The notes beneath the pieces are model-generated. The model searched no databases, was not told the DNA's origin, and worked only from the letters and a program-made list of their open reading frames with translations. A stretch of DNA of 64,000 nt, taken from contig NC_079888.1 of the NCBI RefSeq assembly GCF_029227915.1, positions 19,074,001 to 19,138,000 of the forward strand, written 5' to 3'. The position numbers were made by a program, and so were the translations under genes. Source of the stretch: Hydractinia symbiolongicarpus. Lineage: Eukaryota; Cnidaria; Hydrozoa; Anthoathecata; Hydractiniidae. Positions 37,675 through 49,811 of this stretch are shown in pieces; the first letter of the stretch is position 1, and each line of letters begins with the position of its first letter.

Positions 37675-39740
37675 TTAGACACAGTTAAAGGAACGTCCTT
37701 TTGAGTTAATAACAGCATTAATAGTAGATAGAAATGACACTTTGTCTACAAATTCAATTGACAGGCTTAACTCGTTTGTGCAAGTTTGCCTATGGATTGC
37801 ATTTTGATCAGCTAGATTAATCTTTATCTTTCCTACTCCAAATGATGGGAGACATAATGTGGAGGCATTCTCGTTTCTTTCATCAGCGAAAACTAACATT
37901 TCAAACACCTTTTCTCCATATAGCAAACTTTCGTTAAATACAAAAAGTTCTTTAAAAATGTTTGGATTTATTTTCATCTCAGTTCTAAATCCAGGTGTGT
38001 CTAAGCATGTTCTAAATTGATCCAAACAACTTTTCTTTTCCCAATAACATCATGCAGTATGATGCTACGCAAAACTCTATCTTTGGTTTCATTCTAAAAA
38101 CAAACGACTACAAGAGACTGAAATTTTTACAAGTTAGAAAGGTTTTTACATCTTTTTGGAAATTTTGCAAATTCAGCAATACTATATAAATAGAAATTGT
38201 TCAAATATGTTAGCAGTATTATTCCTAATTGTCACATCAAGTTTAGAAACTTTGCAGAATCTATTTTTATGAGTTTATTTAGATATAAGTTCTATCAGGG
38301 ATTTTTTTACTGAAGAATGACTGGTTTACAAAATTTCTGACATAAAATACATAGATTTTGAATTCCAAATCACACAACACTTAGGCTTGATAAAATAAAC
38401 AAAGTAAATTAAACTTTTATATCATTGTTAAGCATTCATGCAAAAGAATTGGAGTACTTCATCCTGATCCAGTTCATCCGTATTCTCTGCTTAAACAACC
38501 TAAATTTACAAACATTATTTGCATAGCTTACTTAATACCTTGAAACTTCGCAGCTTGTGAACAGACTTTAATATTCAGCATAACAAAACTTTTTCCCAAA
38601 TTCTTGAGTTGTAAGGGAACAGTCATCTACAGAAACATATTTTCTCTGCATCATATTTTCTACATTGCCATCAACAATGTACTGATATGCAATTGGACTA
38701 AACATTCTTCATTCTACTAGTGATAGTTTTTATAACATCCTCAGGGTGATTACCAGTATGGTTGGCTGGATAAGAAATTTTACCAATATTACTATGGTTA
38801 GCAGACGAAACAGAGTGAAGCAAAGACAGTGAATCTTTCCATCACTATGATTAGGAAAGATATCTGTAAGTTGCATGAGTTTCTCCTACCTACTGCAAGT
38901 TGGTTTCTGCTGAGGTAAAATATCATTGCCTTGTTTTTTTCTTGCAGTGGGGATTGTTTCAACATCTCCATATCTAACTCATCAATGTCAGACATGTTTA
39001 AACTGATGTCATTGTCATTGTTATAATTATTTAATGTTCAGATTCTGGTTCTTGATCAACTAAGTTAACAGTTGGCTTGATATAAATAGCAGCTTGACCT
39101 GACAAATAAATAACGCGAGCAGCATAATATTTCACTCCTGGTGCAATGTTAGGGGAAACTATCTGTTCATAACACGAATTAACAAAACTAAATTTGCACG
39201 TTAAGGGGACTTCAGCGAATGATTCAGTAATTGCATCTTGTAGCTTTAATTCAGCCCAAGATTTGTTAACTAGATAGCCACGTATAAGTCCAAATTCTCT
39301 AAGTTTGATCGGTGAGTCGGTACTGCACTCGTTTTTGGTGATGGCAGCAATACAATATCTTTTGTATACTACTGTTTTACTTTTTTTTGGCTGGTGCAGG
39401 CCTCTTGTATTTTTGAAACATAGCCTGTCGCTTGCCACAATGTTTTGCTGCAGATTTTTATTGGCCAAAGACAATCTATATCCAGAGCTAGCAAGATTAG
39501 AAGATGGATTATTGGTTCCATAAGTTACACTGGTTGTAGTATAGTTCACTTTAGTGCTACTTTTAACATTGTTTTGTGTTAGGGCTGCTGGTAGTGGTAA
39601 AGCAGGTGAGGTGGAGGCACTGTATTTGTTGCTGCTGAAGCTGTAGCAGAAGACTGGTCAAAGCTAGGAATAACTGCACGGGTCTGAGAATGTTGTCTGG
39701 ACAAAATAGGGACATCTAACGTACGGTGTAGTATGGTGCT
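37675..39740 (-). pseudogene. Decayed HECT-type ubiquitin ligase (right copy)
   Basis: This is less decayed than the left copy. The 172-codon stretch 39549-39031 holds KLREFGLIRGYLVNKSWAE and KFSFV. The later stretch 38025-37675 holds QFRTCLDTPGF, a KINPNIFKELFV segment, LCLPSFGVGK, QTCTNELSLS with the expected catalytic Cys, and a terminal NSKGRSFNCV at the stop. A DELDQDEV segment lies between them near 38470. The order resembles G2E3-like HECT ligases of invertebrates, but the N-lobe is broken by stops. It points away from the GIY-YIG remnant, about 250 bases apart. Confidence 0.6.
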
Positions 39741-39995
39741 AACAACACACGAAATATTTTTGATTGAAATAGATATGTTACGTCCATGACTACCATATAC
39801 TTAAAACAACAGTCGTTACTTTTGTTTGCCCTGTAGTTTAAAATTTAAAAATGCATGTTTTTATGTAATTACGTGCGAATTAGGCCACTATAAAATTCAA
39901 ATATTTTTTTATTTTGACAACATTCTTTAAAATAAAATGGAAGAGACAGTACTTTGCTGATCTTTTAGAATTTGTTTATTTATTTTTTTTTGAAC

Positions 39996-40728
39996 ATGAG
40001 AGATATTATTATTTTAGAATCACCTGTAAAAATTTATCAGTTAATCGAACTGAAAGAAAAAAAGAGGCGTGAAAGTATTCCAGATTGGTCAGAATGAGAG
40101 ATGGTGATGGTGCCAAATGAAACGGATGGTTTTGAACGACGTTCACAACTAACCGATCTGAACAATCCAGGTTATCGAAAAAGCAATATAAATGTGACAC
40201 GACGTACAGAGTGGGGAATTTATGAGTGAAAGATTACAGGACCAGATAGGAATAGATTTGTGTACATTGGTAGCACATGCACAGGAAATCAGCCTCTTCA
40301 GGAAACAATTGATCTGTATTGTCGGAACGGATTTTCTAAAAGAGAATTATTTAATGTCGCCTTAAAAAATGAATACTCGTTATGGGTACGTGTCAAATCT
40401 TCAACCAATCAACAAGAGGCAATTAATATGGAAAATGATTATAGCAGTTACTATACTTATGCTTGGAATAAACCGTACCGCGAAGATACTGAAGACGAAA
40501 GACTGTTGGAGCCCTTGAGTGGTCTGAATGGAGGAAAATTATGATGCCTGAAATATCAGTTGGTTTTAGAAAACGTGAAAATCCTCGACGTTATCGAAAG
40601 ACGCGTATAGATGTAGCAGCGGATTCTAAAAAAGTATGGAATTTATGAGTGGGAGGGAAAAGACAGGGAGAAGAAAAAGTTGTTTACATTGGTTGCATGC
40701 ATGCACGTCATTCGCTTACCGATAAAAT
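39996..40728 (+). pseudogene. Decayed GIY-YIG nuclease-like domains (copy B)
   Basis: The ATG at 39996 opens MRDIIILESPVKIYQL, followed by PDWSE, a stop, MVMVPNETDGF, and GIYE with TGA in place of Trp. The frame then stays open (about 40230-40544) through FVYIGSTCTG, the Arg segment, SLWVRVKS, the Glu segment and YAWNKPYRED. A second unit follows: frameshift, WSEWRKIMMPE, GFRKR, a further shift, GIYEWEGKDREKK, another shift, VVYIGC. It is cut at 40728 by the left end of W. Several lesions are the same as in copy A, so the parent was already dead when block X was copied. Confidence 0.72.
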
Positions 40729-40959
40729 CAGGGGCGGATCTAGGGTTAGGCAGCCTAGGCAATTGCCTAAGCCTAAGCTTGGGCAAAAAAAAGGAAAATA
40801 TGCCATATAGCATAACTTGTGAAAGTAATAAATATTTTTGTAAATTTGTCTTGTAGTGCTAACTTTGCTTCGCCAACCTGGATGCGCGTTGTTAGGAACT
40901 GTTTTTTTTTTAAAATTCAATAAGAAGTAAACCCGGGGCGATTTTAGGCAAGATACCGA

Positions 40960-41175
40960 TTCGCCTAAAACGTCCGTGGGTTTCCAAGTTTTAAATGAAT
41001 GAAAATCACGGGTGGAAGAAAAAACGCCTAAAACGTCCGTGGGTTTTCAACTTCAAATGAATGGAATTCTTAAATCGGAAGAAAAAACGCCTAAAACGTC
41101 CGTGGGTCTTCAACTTCAAATGAATAGAATTCTAAAACCGAGAAGAAAAACGCCTAAAACGACCGCGGGTAAGTT
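40960..41175. repeat. Subterminal repeats of W, four GCCTAAAACGNCCGYGGG boxes
   Basis: A unit of about 60-70 bp recurs with the box CGCCTAAAACGTCCGTGGG; the last box reads ACGACCGCGGG. The boxes are shared with W' (26255-26435) and the W fragment at 63295-63465. They lie a few hundred bases from the left end, where hAT transposases often bind repeated motifs. The reading frame through them (41012 onward) is probably incidental. Confidence 0.7.
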
Positions 41176-41221
41176 TTACATAAATCTCTGTGCGGCCAAG
41201 GGTGTGTCCTTCTTTTTCAAC

Positions 41222-44200
41222 ATGGATTCCCTTGATCAGGAGTACACTGTTGAAGAAGCTTTCAAGTCAAATGATTTGAATAAATTGAATGAGTTGTATG
41301 CAAAATTGAAAAAAGAAATTCTGGATTCGGCTACCTTTTCGGATAATGAGAGGATTAATAATGTTGGAAAGAAGTATTTTCGCGATCTAGTTGCTGAAAC
41401 CTTTATTCCAACCTTTTGTTAAAGACAAATTTATTGCTTTGAAGTAAGTAGCTAGATAATTTTTGTAGCTTTTTCTGTCTTGAGTATTAGGTACCTCTTT
41501 GTGAAAAACATTAAAAGTTATTAAGCACCAGCACTGATTGTTATGAAATAATTAACCCCCACCTCCACAGATGTTCTTACAAAACGTGTTATTAAATCTT
41601 TCTTATCAAAACAAAAGCTTCAATTAATAACCTCGATCATATGAATAGTTTGTTTTTTTAAAAACAAGATAACTGAGACAAGTGTAATCTTGTTTTATGT
41701 TTTGATGAGTTTGTTAAGTTTAGTATGGAGTATAGCTAGCCAGCAGCTGCTTGTGTGATAGTTGGGAATTTTGTTTAATTTTTAACTTTTACTTTCTTTA
41801 GGTCACAAGCCTCAGGTAACTGTTTATACAGCTCTGTATCTTTGTTTTTGTGTGGAGATAACTCTCTTGTTCGAAAACTAAGAACTTTGACATCGTTAGA
41901 ACTGTATTTAAATAGTGGCTTTTATATAAAGCATCCCACTATAATTTCGGCATATGAGAAAGGCAAAGGAGTTTATTTTAACAATTTCAGAAACATTTTA
42001 GGTGGTCTCTTAGTTTCACATGCTGCTTTAGATTCAGGTAAAACTGCTGATGCTTTAATTAAAGTAGAGGCAATGCATAATATAAAAAACTTTGAGTGGT
42101 GTAGTTTTGTTTGTGTTTTTGCACTGTCCTCAGCAATTTCGAGGAACATCATTACACTATATCCAGACTGTGGTCACGCAAAATTGAAACTTCTTTACAG
42201 TCAAAATATTGAACCTAGAGATTCTGCAGTTTCTTCTACAAGTCTTCACATTTTACTTTGTTATTGTGGTACTTTACCGACACAAATTGAATTTAAACAT
42301 AATCATTTTGTGCCTCTATTATGTGGTGTACATCCAAAAAGAAAAATCAAGCAACCATTGCCAAAACCTGTGATTAAAAAAAATAAGCAGTCAAAATTGC
42401 CTTTCTGGGTAAATAGACATGGCATGAATGACCTAGGTATTGCTTCTGACAGACCTACAGTAACATTTCCTGCTGTCAATATGTCAACCAAAACAAAAAA
42501 TATTCCAATGTCATCAAGTTCTACTGTTAAATCAGTGACTAGTATTAGTCCTGTAACTAAGCAATCCTCTGGAGGTGCAATAAGTTCTATTATTTCTGTG
42601 TCAACCGAAATAACCTTAGCCAACGATATAGCTTCGTATATGAATAAAGTTCAAAACATGGAATATTCAGAAATAATTAAATTAATAAACGAAGTTTTCA
42701 TCCCTGATAATAACTATAAATTTCCTGTTAAAGATGGTCGTTCCTTTAAATTTGATTGGTTAAAACAATACACCTGGCTTTGTTATTCACCTGCTTATGA
42801 TGGTGGTTACTGTTTGCCATGTGTTCTTTTTGGAAATAAGTTTCCTAATTTGTTAAAAAACATAAGAAATCTGGTAACACAGCCTGTTAATGCAAAACGT
42901 TGTGCTACAACGTTGTTCAAAAACCATGAAAAAACATCTAGCTCTGTAAAAAGTCTTCACCAGGCAACATTTTCACTGTTTACAACATATTTGAGCCAGC
43001 ATTCTGGTAAAAGCAAACCAATTTCTGAACTTGTTGATCAGCAAATAAGTAAACAGATTTCTGAAAATAAAGCCAAACTTGAGCCAATCATCGATACAAT
43101 TTTGTTGTGTGGAAGACTAAATATCCCTTTAAGAGGTCATAGAGATGATAGCAGTTATCATCCTGAAGTAGGCAGTTACTCATCTGGGGGAGTAGGTAAT
43201 TTCATAGAAATTTTAAATTATAGAGCTCGTGCAAACCCTTTTTTCAAAGAAACTCTTGACAACAGTGCAAAAAATGCTACCTACATTTCAAAAACAGCTC
43301 AGAATGAGTTGATTAATTGTATTGGTGAAGTCATCACTGAAAAAATTGTTCTTGAAATAAAAGGCAGTAAATTTTTTTCTATTCTTGGTGATGAATGCAT
43401 GGACAGTTCATGCAAAGAGCAATTTTCTCTTTGTATAAGGTTTGTTGACCAAAATTGTGATGTTAGGGAAGAATTTTTAAGACTGGTTCATTGTGGGGAA
43501 GGTTTGTCAGGTGATGGTTTATGTAAAATTGTCCTAAAATGTCTCGCAGAAGATCTTCAGCTAAATATAATGGATTGTAGAGGTCAAGGTTACGATGGTG
43601 CAGGTTCAGTGGCAGGTTTTAGAAATGGTTTGGCAGCAAGAATCCTACGCATAAACCGAAAAGCCTTGTATACGCATTGCCATAGCCATCGATTAAATTT
43701 AGCAATCTGTAAAACCTGTGGCATTCAAGCAGTTGAGAATGTTATGGGACAGATTAGAGACATTTCATTTTTTTTTAATTACTCTGAAACTAGGCGGTTG
43801 ATTTTAGAACGTAATATCAAGGAACACTGTCCATCAGCTACAAAATATAAATTATTTAATGTTTGTGCAACAAGGTGGGTTGAGAGAATTAAAGGTATGG
43901 AGGTATTTAATGACCTTTATGTAGCTATTGTAAACACATTAGATGAAATGAATTTAAATTTAAATCATGTTTGTAATGCTGACACATCCTCTAAAGCTCT
44001 TCCTTTTTTAAAAGTCCTAACCTCATTTGATTTCATGGCTACATTTATGATCACTAAAAATATTTTTTTGATGACTTTACAAGTAACTGAGCTTTTACAA
44101 AGCAGAGCAAATGATATCATGGATGGTATACACATGATAGATGCTCTCAAGTCTCGTACTACCATGGTTAGAAACAACATTGACTACTACCATGAAAAGT

Positions 44201-44859
44201 GGTACAAAGAAGCTTCTGATCTTGCTAAGGAACTACATGTTACTGAGGCAAGTCCTCGAACCTCGGGTATAACACTTTTTAGATCCAACACACCATCAGA
44301 AAATCCTTCTGATCATTATAAAAGGAATATTACAATACCTATGTTGGATCATTTACATTCCGAACTTACTGGCAGGTTTGAAGAAAAAGCATTGTCTTGC
44401 TATAGTGGGCTAGCTATTCTCCCAGAAAAAATGCTGAGTCTTATCAAAGAAAATGTAGATTGGAAAAAAAGGTTCAATGCTTTCTTTCAATTCTATCTAG
44501 AAGACTTGCCCAATGTTCAATCTATCGAACATGAATTGGAACTTTGGGAAATTTACTGGAAATCATATGAAGGGCCTATACCTAACAACATTTCCTCCAC
44601 ATTGAAATCTGTCAATTTTACTGGGTTTGAAAATGTAAAAGTGGCCTTGAGAATTTTAGCCACTTTACCTGTGACTTCTTGCGAGTGTGAAAGGACATTT
44701 TCAGCCATGAAGAGGTTAAAAACATTTACTCGCACAACCATGGACTCAGATAGACTAAATGGCTTAGCCTTAATGCATGTACATCAAAACATCATTCCTA
44801 ATATTTCTGATGTTATTGAGAAATTTTCATTGAAAAATAGACGATTAAACTTTAAGTGA
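41222..44859 (+). CDS. hAT transposase with N-terminal OTU-like domain, two exons, one frameshift
   Basis: Exon 1 is about 41222-41443 (MDSLDQEYTV...), exon 2 41802-44859. The donor is GAA|GTAAGT and the acceptor TTTCTTTAG. Exon 1 stops at 41420 in its own frame, but one extra T in ACCTTTTGTT would explain this, and the phases then join exactly. Exon 2 begins with an OTU-like cysteine motif (SGNCLYSSVS) and ends that domain with NHFVPLL, the usual place of the OTU His (about 42305). A linker, a TTF-type zinc finger (WLKQYTW...GGYCLPCVLFG, near 42750-42830), a DUF4371/ZMYM1-like core with GDECMDSS and GQGYDGAG, and the hAT dimer region ending CECERTFSAMKRLKT follow. In total about 1090 residues. 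There is no ATG at the start of exon 2, which supports the splice. Confidence 0.85.
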
Positions 44860-45696
44860 ATTACATTATTACCTTCTTCATAAAACCTTACTTCAAGTTA
44901 TTGTAGAACACTTCTTTTATTATATATACATATGTACCTCTTATTTTACCATACCTATTCTTTTGCCTAAATTATACTTATATTAGTATATGCCTTATCA
45001 TTGCCTAAATTATACTTACATTTTTATGTACTTACCTTACCTATTTTTGACAAAAATGTTTTCTGTAACTTTAATTCTCGAGTTGCCTTTGTGGCCTCTC
45101 CTGGAAGCAATTGACTGTAACAAAGCACCTCCAGAGTAAGGTCCAAATTTCACAATCAATTTACGTAATTACTTAAGTTCTGTTTTTCCTAAATTTTGTG
45201 TGTTTTTTATTATGATTGTTTTTACCTTTAGCCTTTTACCCTATCATTTTGACTGGTCTTGATGCAAATAATTGTATCTGTTGAGTGGCGCTCCATTCAC
45301 TTCATGGTTTGTTGTTTGACAATTGATCATTTATTTTGATTTCAATGCTAGATTCATTCGTCCATTGGTATTACTTCTGTTTCTGCTTATATACAAGTGA
45401 AGAAGAAAGAAGAAAGAAGAAAAATTGTTTGCCTGGTTATTAGATTAACCTCAAATTTATAAAAAACATTATTCTGGCATATACAAAACGTCGGAAGATA
45501 GTAAAAAGACGGGAGTAGTTATCGCATTATGTATCAAAACTTTTATTTGTATTTTATATTATTATATAGCCTTAGTAGCCGAAAAGCACTTGTTACCACC
45601 TCGAAAACCTCTTTCTGGTCTTCTGGTATCTCGTAAAAAAAATTGAAAAAAAAACAAAATTTGCCTAACCATAAAAAAATCCTAGATCCGCCCCTG

Positions 45697-48600
45697 GCGA
45701 AGTAAACATTAAAATCAATTTTATTGAAAAAAACCTATAAATGCAACAAAAACAAATAATTGGCCTAGAGCCTGATTATATAAGATAGATTGACCCATTT
45801 GTGATTAAGTTAACCAGCTGACATATGGTAGACCACTATTTTTTCACATTATACGGAGCGAGTCAACTCCCCTAAAACCAATTGGCTCGTTTTCCAACTC
45901 AGGATGGGTTGAATCGTTGTGTTGACTTCATTAATATAATATCACTTTGGCAAGCCAGTGCCAAGTTGAAAAAGCAAAAGCATGTACATTGCAAGCTAAA
46001 ACAAAAACAACAACCACATTATGTTTTAAATCTCTTATCACTTTGTCTAAAATATGTCGGTATTTTCTGTATTAAATGATTTCATTAGAGCAAAAGACAA
46101 AAACAGGAAATCTTGGACAATTTTGCGTTTATTTTGCCGGTTTGTTTACATCTTTCATCTGCTATTTCTTCAAAAAATATGTACATATTTTTAACCCAAG
46201 AACAACATAAATCATGTCATGGGTTTACTCTTCCCAAAAAACTTTTTTTAAAACGGGTTGCTTGCCAACTGAGCCAATCTGCCTCATATAAACAGTACCC
46301 ATTAAGAAAGGTCAAAAAATTTCTGGAATTCGATTTTCTTGTTTGTGATACACATTAAGCAGAATTGATGAAAGTTAGTTTCCATATATCATGTGAGAAA
46401 TATTTGTAAAACTTATTTCTAGAAATAAGAGGCATGAATAAAAATTTCTGCAATTTTTGTGGAATATAGTTTTGTAAAGAGGGTCAAAATCACAAAACAG
46501 TTACTCCAAATTAGGTTCCATCAAAACTTCCTTTTTATTCATAATAACTTTAGTATTATGCATATTATGTAGCAGCTCAAATTTTTGTAAAAAAAAAAAG
46601 ATTTTCTTTTGCGGATGATCAAAAATAATTAAAATATACAACGCATACACCTTTGCAAACAAAAATATAAAAGACATAAACTTTCATATATTTTCAACGA
46701 ATTTATCAATAAAATCCTTAAATCAGATTCAAACTATGTTTAAGGAAAAATGACTATATCCAAAAATGATAGGACAAAAATATTAGCTGTCTTGCCACAA
46801 TGTTACAGTACGCTGAGATTTTCTGATTTATTTTTTATTTTTTATTGTACTTTTTTTATAAAAGTTTTGTTCCTGAAAAAATAATTAAAACTTAATGGAT
46901 ATTTTGTGCATTGAGAAAAATTAATACTATTGACAAAAAAGGGTGAGAAAATGACAGCTTTTGTTTTAGAGGCTTAGACTTGAATTTTGCGCCCATTAAT
47001 ACATTGATTCTATATGACACTGTTTTTTGTACTTAATTCGTAAAGTTTTTATGGCTTACAACTGAGATACTTTGTTGTGTCATCAGCATAATGGATTGTA
47101 GAACAATCAATGGGATTTTATGGGATTATATAAGTATACAGTATAAAGATTAGTGTCTTTTTAGGTAGTGTCTTTTTCTTCAATTTTAAAAATGCTCATG
47201 ACGTACACCAACTTGTTGTATCTGTGTTACAATTAGACTAGATTTATGGACAGCAGAATTTTGTGCCCCTACCGTTTTAGAGGCTCAAAAACGCTCCACC
47301 AAATAGGTTTAGTGTTTCTTTTATTTCAAATTAAGCTGAATACTAATCTTAAGTAATTTGATCTTTGTGACCTTTTACAGTCCAAACTCGTCCAAAGTAT
47401 TCACGAAATATTTTTTTAGGAATTTGATTAAAATAATACTTTAATTTTCCTATTTTAAATCACTAGCTCCCACAAAGTATGTTAGCTTTTTATAGCGTAT
47501 GCTGCTTATATTATAGTACTCTCGATGTAAGCTCTCGATGTAAATTTGAATGTAAGCTCATACCTCAGAAATTAAGTTATTAAAACAACTATTTTTGTTA
47601 CAAATTATTTAATTTGTCTACTGTGCAAATGGGGTATTAAAGGTCATCAAACATGGGATGGTATCACTCAAGGAAATACGATAATTTTAGGTGCCTCTAG
47701 TGTTGAAAGAACTACGCCTGTTCTTGGGTGTGTCTTATTACTAACAATTGTTTTTTTTTTAATACGATTTTCATCTCAACGCGATAAAACAATTATGCAT
47801 AAGCTTGATAAGGTCATATAACTTATTTTCGTAGTAAATACCGAGGATGACTCGACTCACTAAATTTTATTTCTCGAATAGCGTCCTACGTTTTGAAGAG
47901 ATTACGTAGACAATAAGGCTCTTATTTTCGGTTGAACAAAGTGAATTAGAAAATAATGACATTTAACTCTAAGTACTATTTTGTAACAACAAATGACATA
48001 ATAAATGAACAAGTCACTCTAAAAAAGAAAAAAGAAATTTTAGGAAAAGATAATGGAATAGAGACCTTGAGTTAATTTGTTAAAACGCAATATTTTTGTA
48101 ACGTTTGTATAAATTCCTCTCTAAATCAGTACCTTAAGAGGATAAAATGTAATTATCTTTTCATTATACAGCATGCTCATACAATAAAATAAATTTGATA
48201 TTCAAACAGTAAGATCACAAAACCTCGCAAAGTCTTGTTATAGCACCAACACTATATTAAACACGTAGATGATTGCTTCACTACTTTTCTTAAGATCTGA
48301 CTGGAAGAAGCGTATGAGGCAGGAAATGAAATAGCAAGTCATTTACCTATGGACTTTAAACACCCTAATGATGCCTTGGAAGCAACCATTTCTTGAGCAA
48401 GTCTTATCAATAGTCCAATTACCTAGAGATATTCTTCATTGTCATTGATCAATCTTTTATTTTGGCATGCTGTACCAAAGACGCACATATCAGACAAAAT
48501 GAAAGTTGTATCTTCCAATAATACCATCACCTTTGACGCAAAACTTCTCCAAATCATTCAACTGTTAATCATAGAATCAAGGAATGGTAGATTCCTCGGG

Positions 48601-49190
48601 TTGAAGCACACAATTTCCAATGAAGGTTGTTTGTTTATTTAACATAAGATTTATGATCGATACAATTTTATCCAGTTCGGCATCTTTGTCCTTTTGTTTT
48701 TTCTGCAAGTTTTAAACCTGAAAAAAAGGTTCACATACTAATAAGAAAAAAAAAGAAATAAATAAGAAATAGCACATTGACAATCATAGCAAAAGTTCAA
48801 TATGAAAAAATAAGTCAATATAATAATCAAGTAGCAAGAAATACCTGCTGTACGTCTCTGAGTTCATTACGTTGAGATGAACTACCCAGTGGTCCACCAC
48901 CTTTATCTATAGCATTGTCATATATAGTCTGCGCATCCAATCCTTTGCTTTTATCTTCCTTCATTATCATAAGAAAGCTTAGTGCAGTTAGAATGAATAT
49001 AATATGTGCTCGTGTTTTTAAGCATGTGTTTACTTCATGAAACATGAATCATTAACATGTTTACAGATATGGGAAAGGATGTCTTTTATCACCATTCTCT
49101 ACACCAAAGTTTTTTATAATATTTGGAAAACCAGACAGACATTTATAGCATTTAGTTTTGAAAGGGAAAATTTTAACTGCATTCAAATGT
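45697..49190. other. AT-rich spacer, no gene recognised
   Basis: Only short chance ORFs occur. GTTTTAGAGGCT appears twice (near 46965 and 47275), each beside AATTTTG.GCCC, suggesting an old duplicated fragment. No RNA gene or transposon end was identified. Confidence 0.5.
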
Positions 49191-49194
49191 GTGA

Positions 49195-49795
49195 AGCTTC
49201 TAGGTAATAAATTTGACAATCGGCTTATTTTTACAGATCAAATCAACACACTGTGCAAAAAAGCTAGCTGCAAATCTAATGCCTTGAAGGGAATTTCCTA
49301 GATTGTTGACGATAAACAGCGAAATTTAATATATACGACATTCATATCGTCTGAATTTAATTATTGTCCTTTAGTCTGGAGATTTAATAGAAGGAGATCT
49401 AATGCAAAGGTTAAGAAGAGTCTTAGAAAAGGCAACCTCCCAGTCTAGAGCGGAACCTTTTCTTCTATGGAAGGTATTCATGTGCAACAATGTAGACAAT
49501 TACTGAAAGAGGTCTACAAGAAATGGAAATTAAATCTTTCATACATGGAAAGTGTGTTCTAGTTTAGAAATAACACATGGTACAATTTCAGATCAACAAG
49601 TGCTTTAGCGAGATCAAGAGTGCATTCTACAAAATATGGGCTTCAAACATTAGGCTATATAAAGCCTCGCAATTATGGCATTCACTTCTAGATAGAATAA
49701 AATCCGCAGAGTGTTTGATCATGATGTTCTTTAGAGATTTAAACGGAGATTCTGATCTCCAATATAAAAAAACAGGGTCGGTGCAGAATATATTT
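49195..49795 (+). pseudogene. Degraded LINE reverse transcriptase C-terminal region
   Basis: Reading across stops gives LGNKFDNRLIFTDQINTLCKK, then ISSEFNYCPLVWRF, a VQQCRQLLKEVYK segment, YNFRSTSALAR and KYGLQTLGYIKPRNYG. These follow the order at the end of CR1/Jockey-like ORF2: the thumb LCKKAS, the Y-CPLVW motif, then the terminal motif block. At least five stops are present. The copy is separate from, and older than, the fragment at 21787. Confidence 0.65.
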
Positions 49796-49811
49796 TTAAT
49801 TTAGATTTTAT

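Larger units (their letters stand above)
29335..40728. repeat. Block X, right copy (inverted duplicate of 11380-17912)
   Basis: Homology to the left copy runs from about 29335 to 29515, is broken by element Z with its 8-bp duplication, and continues from 36278 to 40728, where hAT element W starts. It carries the HECT remnant (minus strand) and a GIY-YIG remnant (plus strand) in the same head-to-head order as the left copy. Confidence 0.85.
26033..45696. mobile_element. Candidate composite transposon W'-X-W
   Basis: Two related hAT-type elements in the same orientation (26033-29325 and 40729-45696) flank an 11.4-kb segment holding block X and element Z. The outer ends are CAGGGGCGGATCTAGG and CCTAGATCCGCCCCTG. 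GCGAA stands directly outside both outer ends (26028-26032 and 45697-45701). Neither inner junction shows a target duplication, and neither W nor W' alone has matching flanks. The simplest reading is that the block inserted as one unit. Two independent insertions with later deletions remain possible, and a 5-bp match can arise by chance. Confidence 0.5.
40729..45696 (+). mobile_element. W: hAT-type DNA transposon with transposase gene
   Basis: The ends are CAGGGGCGGATCTAGG and its exact inverse, with a slightly longer imperfect continuation (GGTTAGGC near the left end, GCCTAACC near the right end). About 4.97 kb long. It contains subterminal repeats (40960-41175), a two-exon transposase gene and an AT-rich 3' part (44860-45696) with no further gene. 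The direct flanks (GATAAAAT and GCGAAGTA) do not match, so it has no target duplication of its own. Confidence 0.88.

Noticed and set aside
42303-42623. 106-codon ORF antisense to the transposase
   Set aside because: It is a shadow of the linker region, without motifs.
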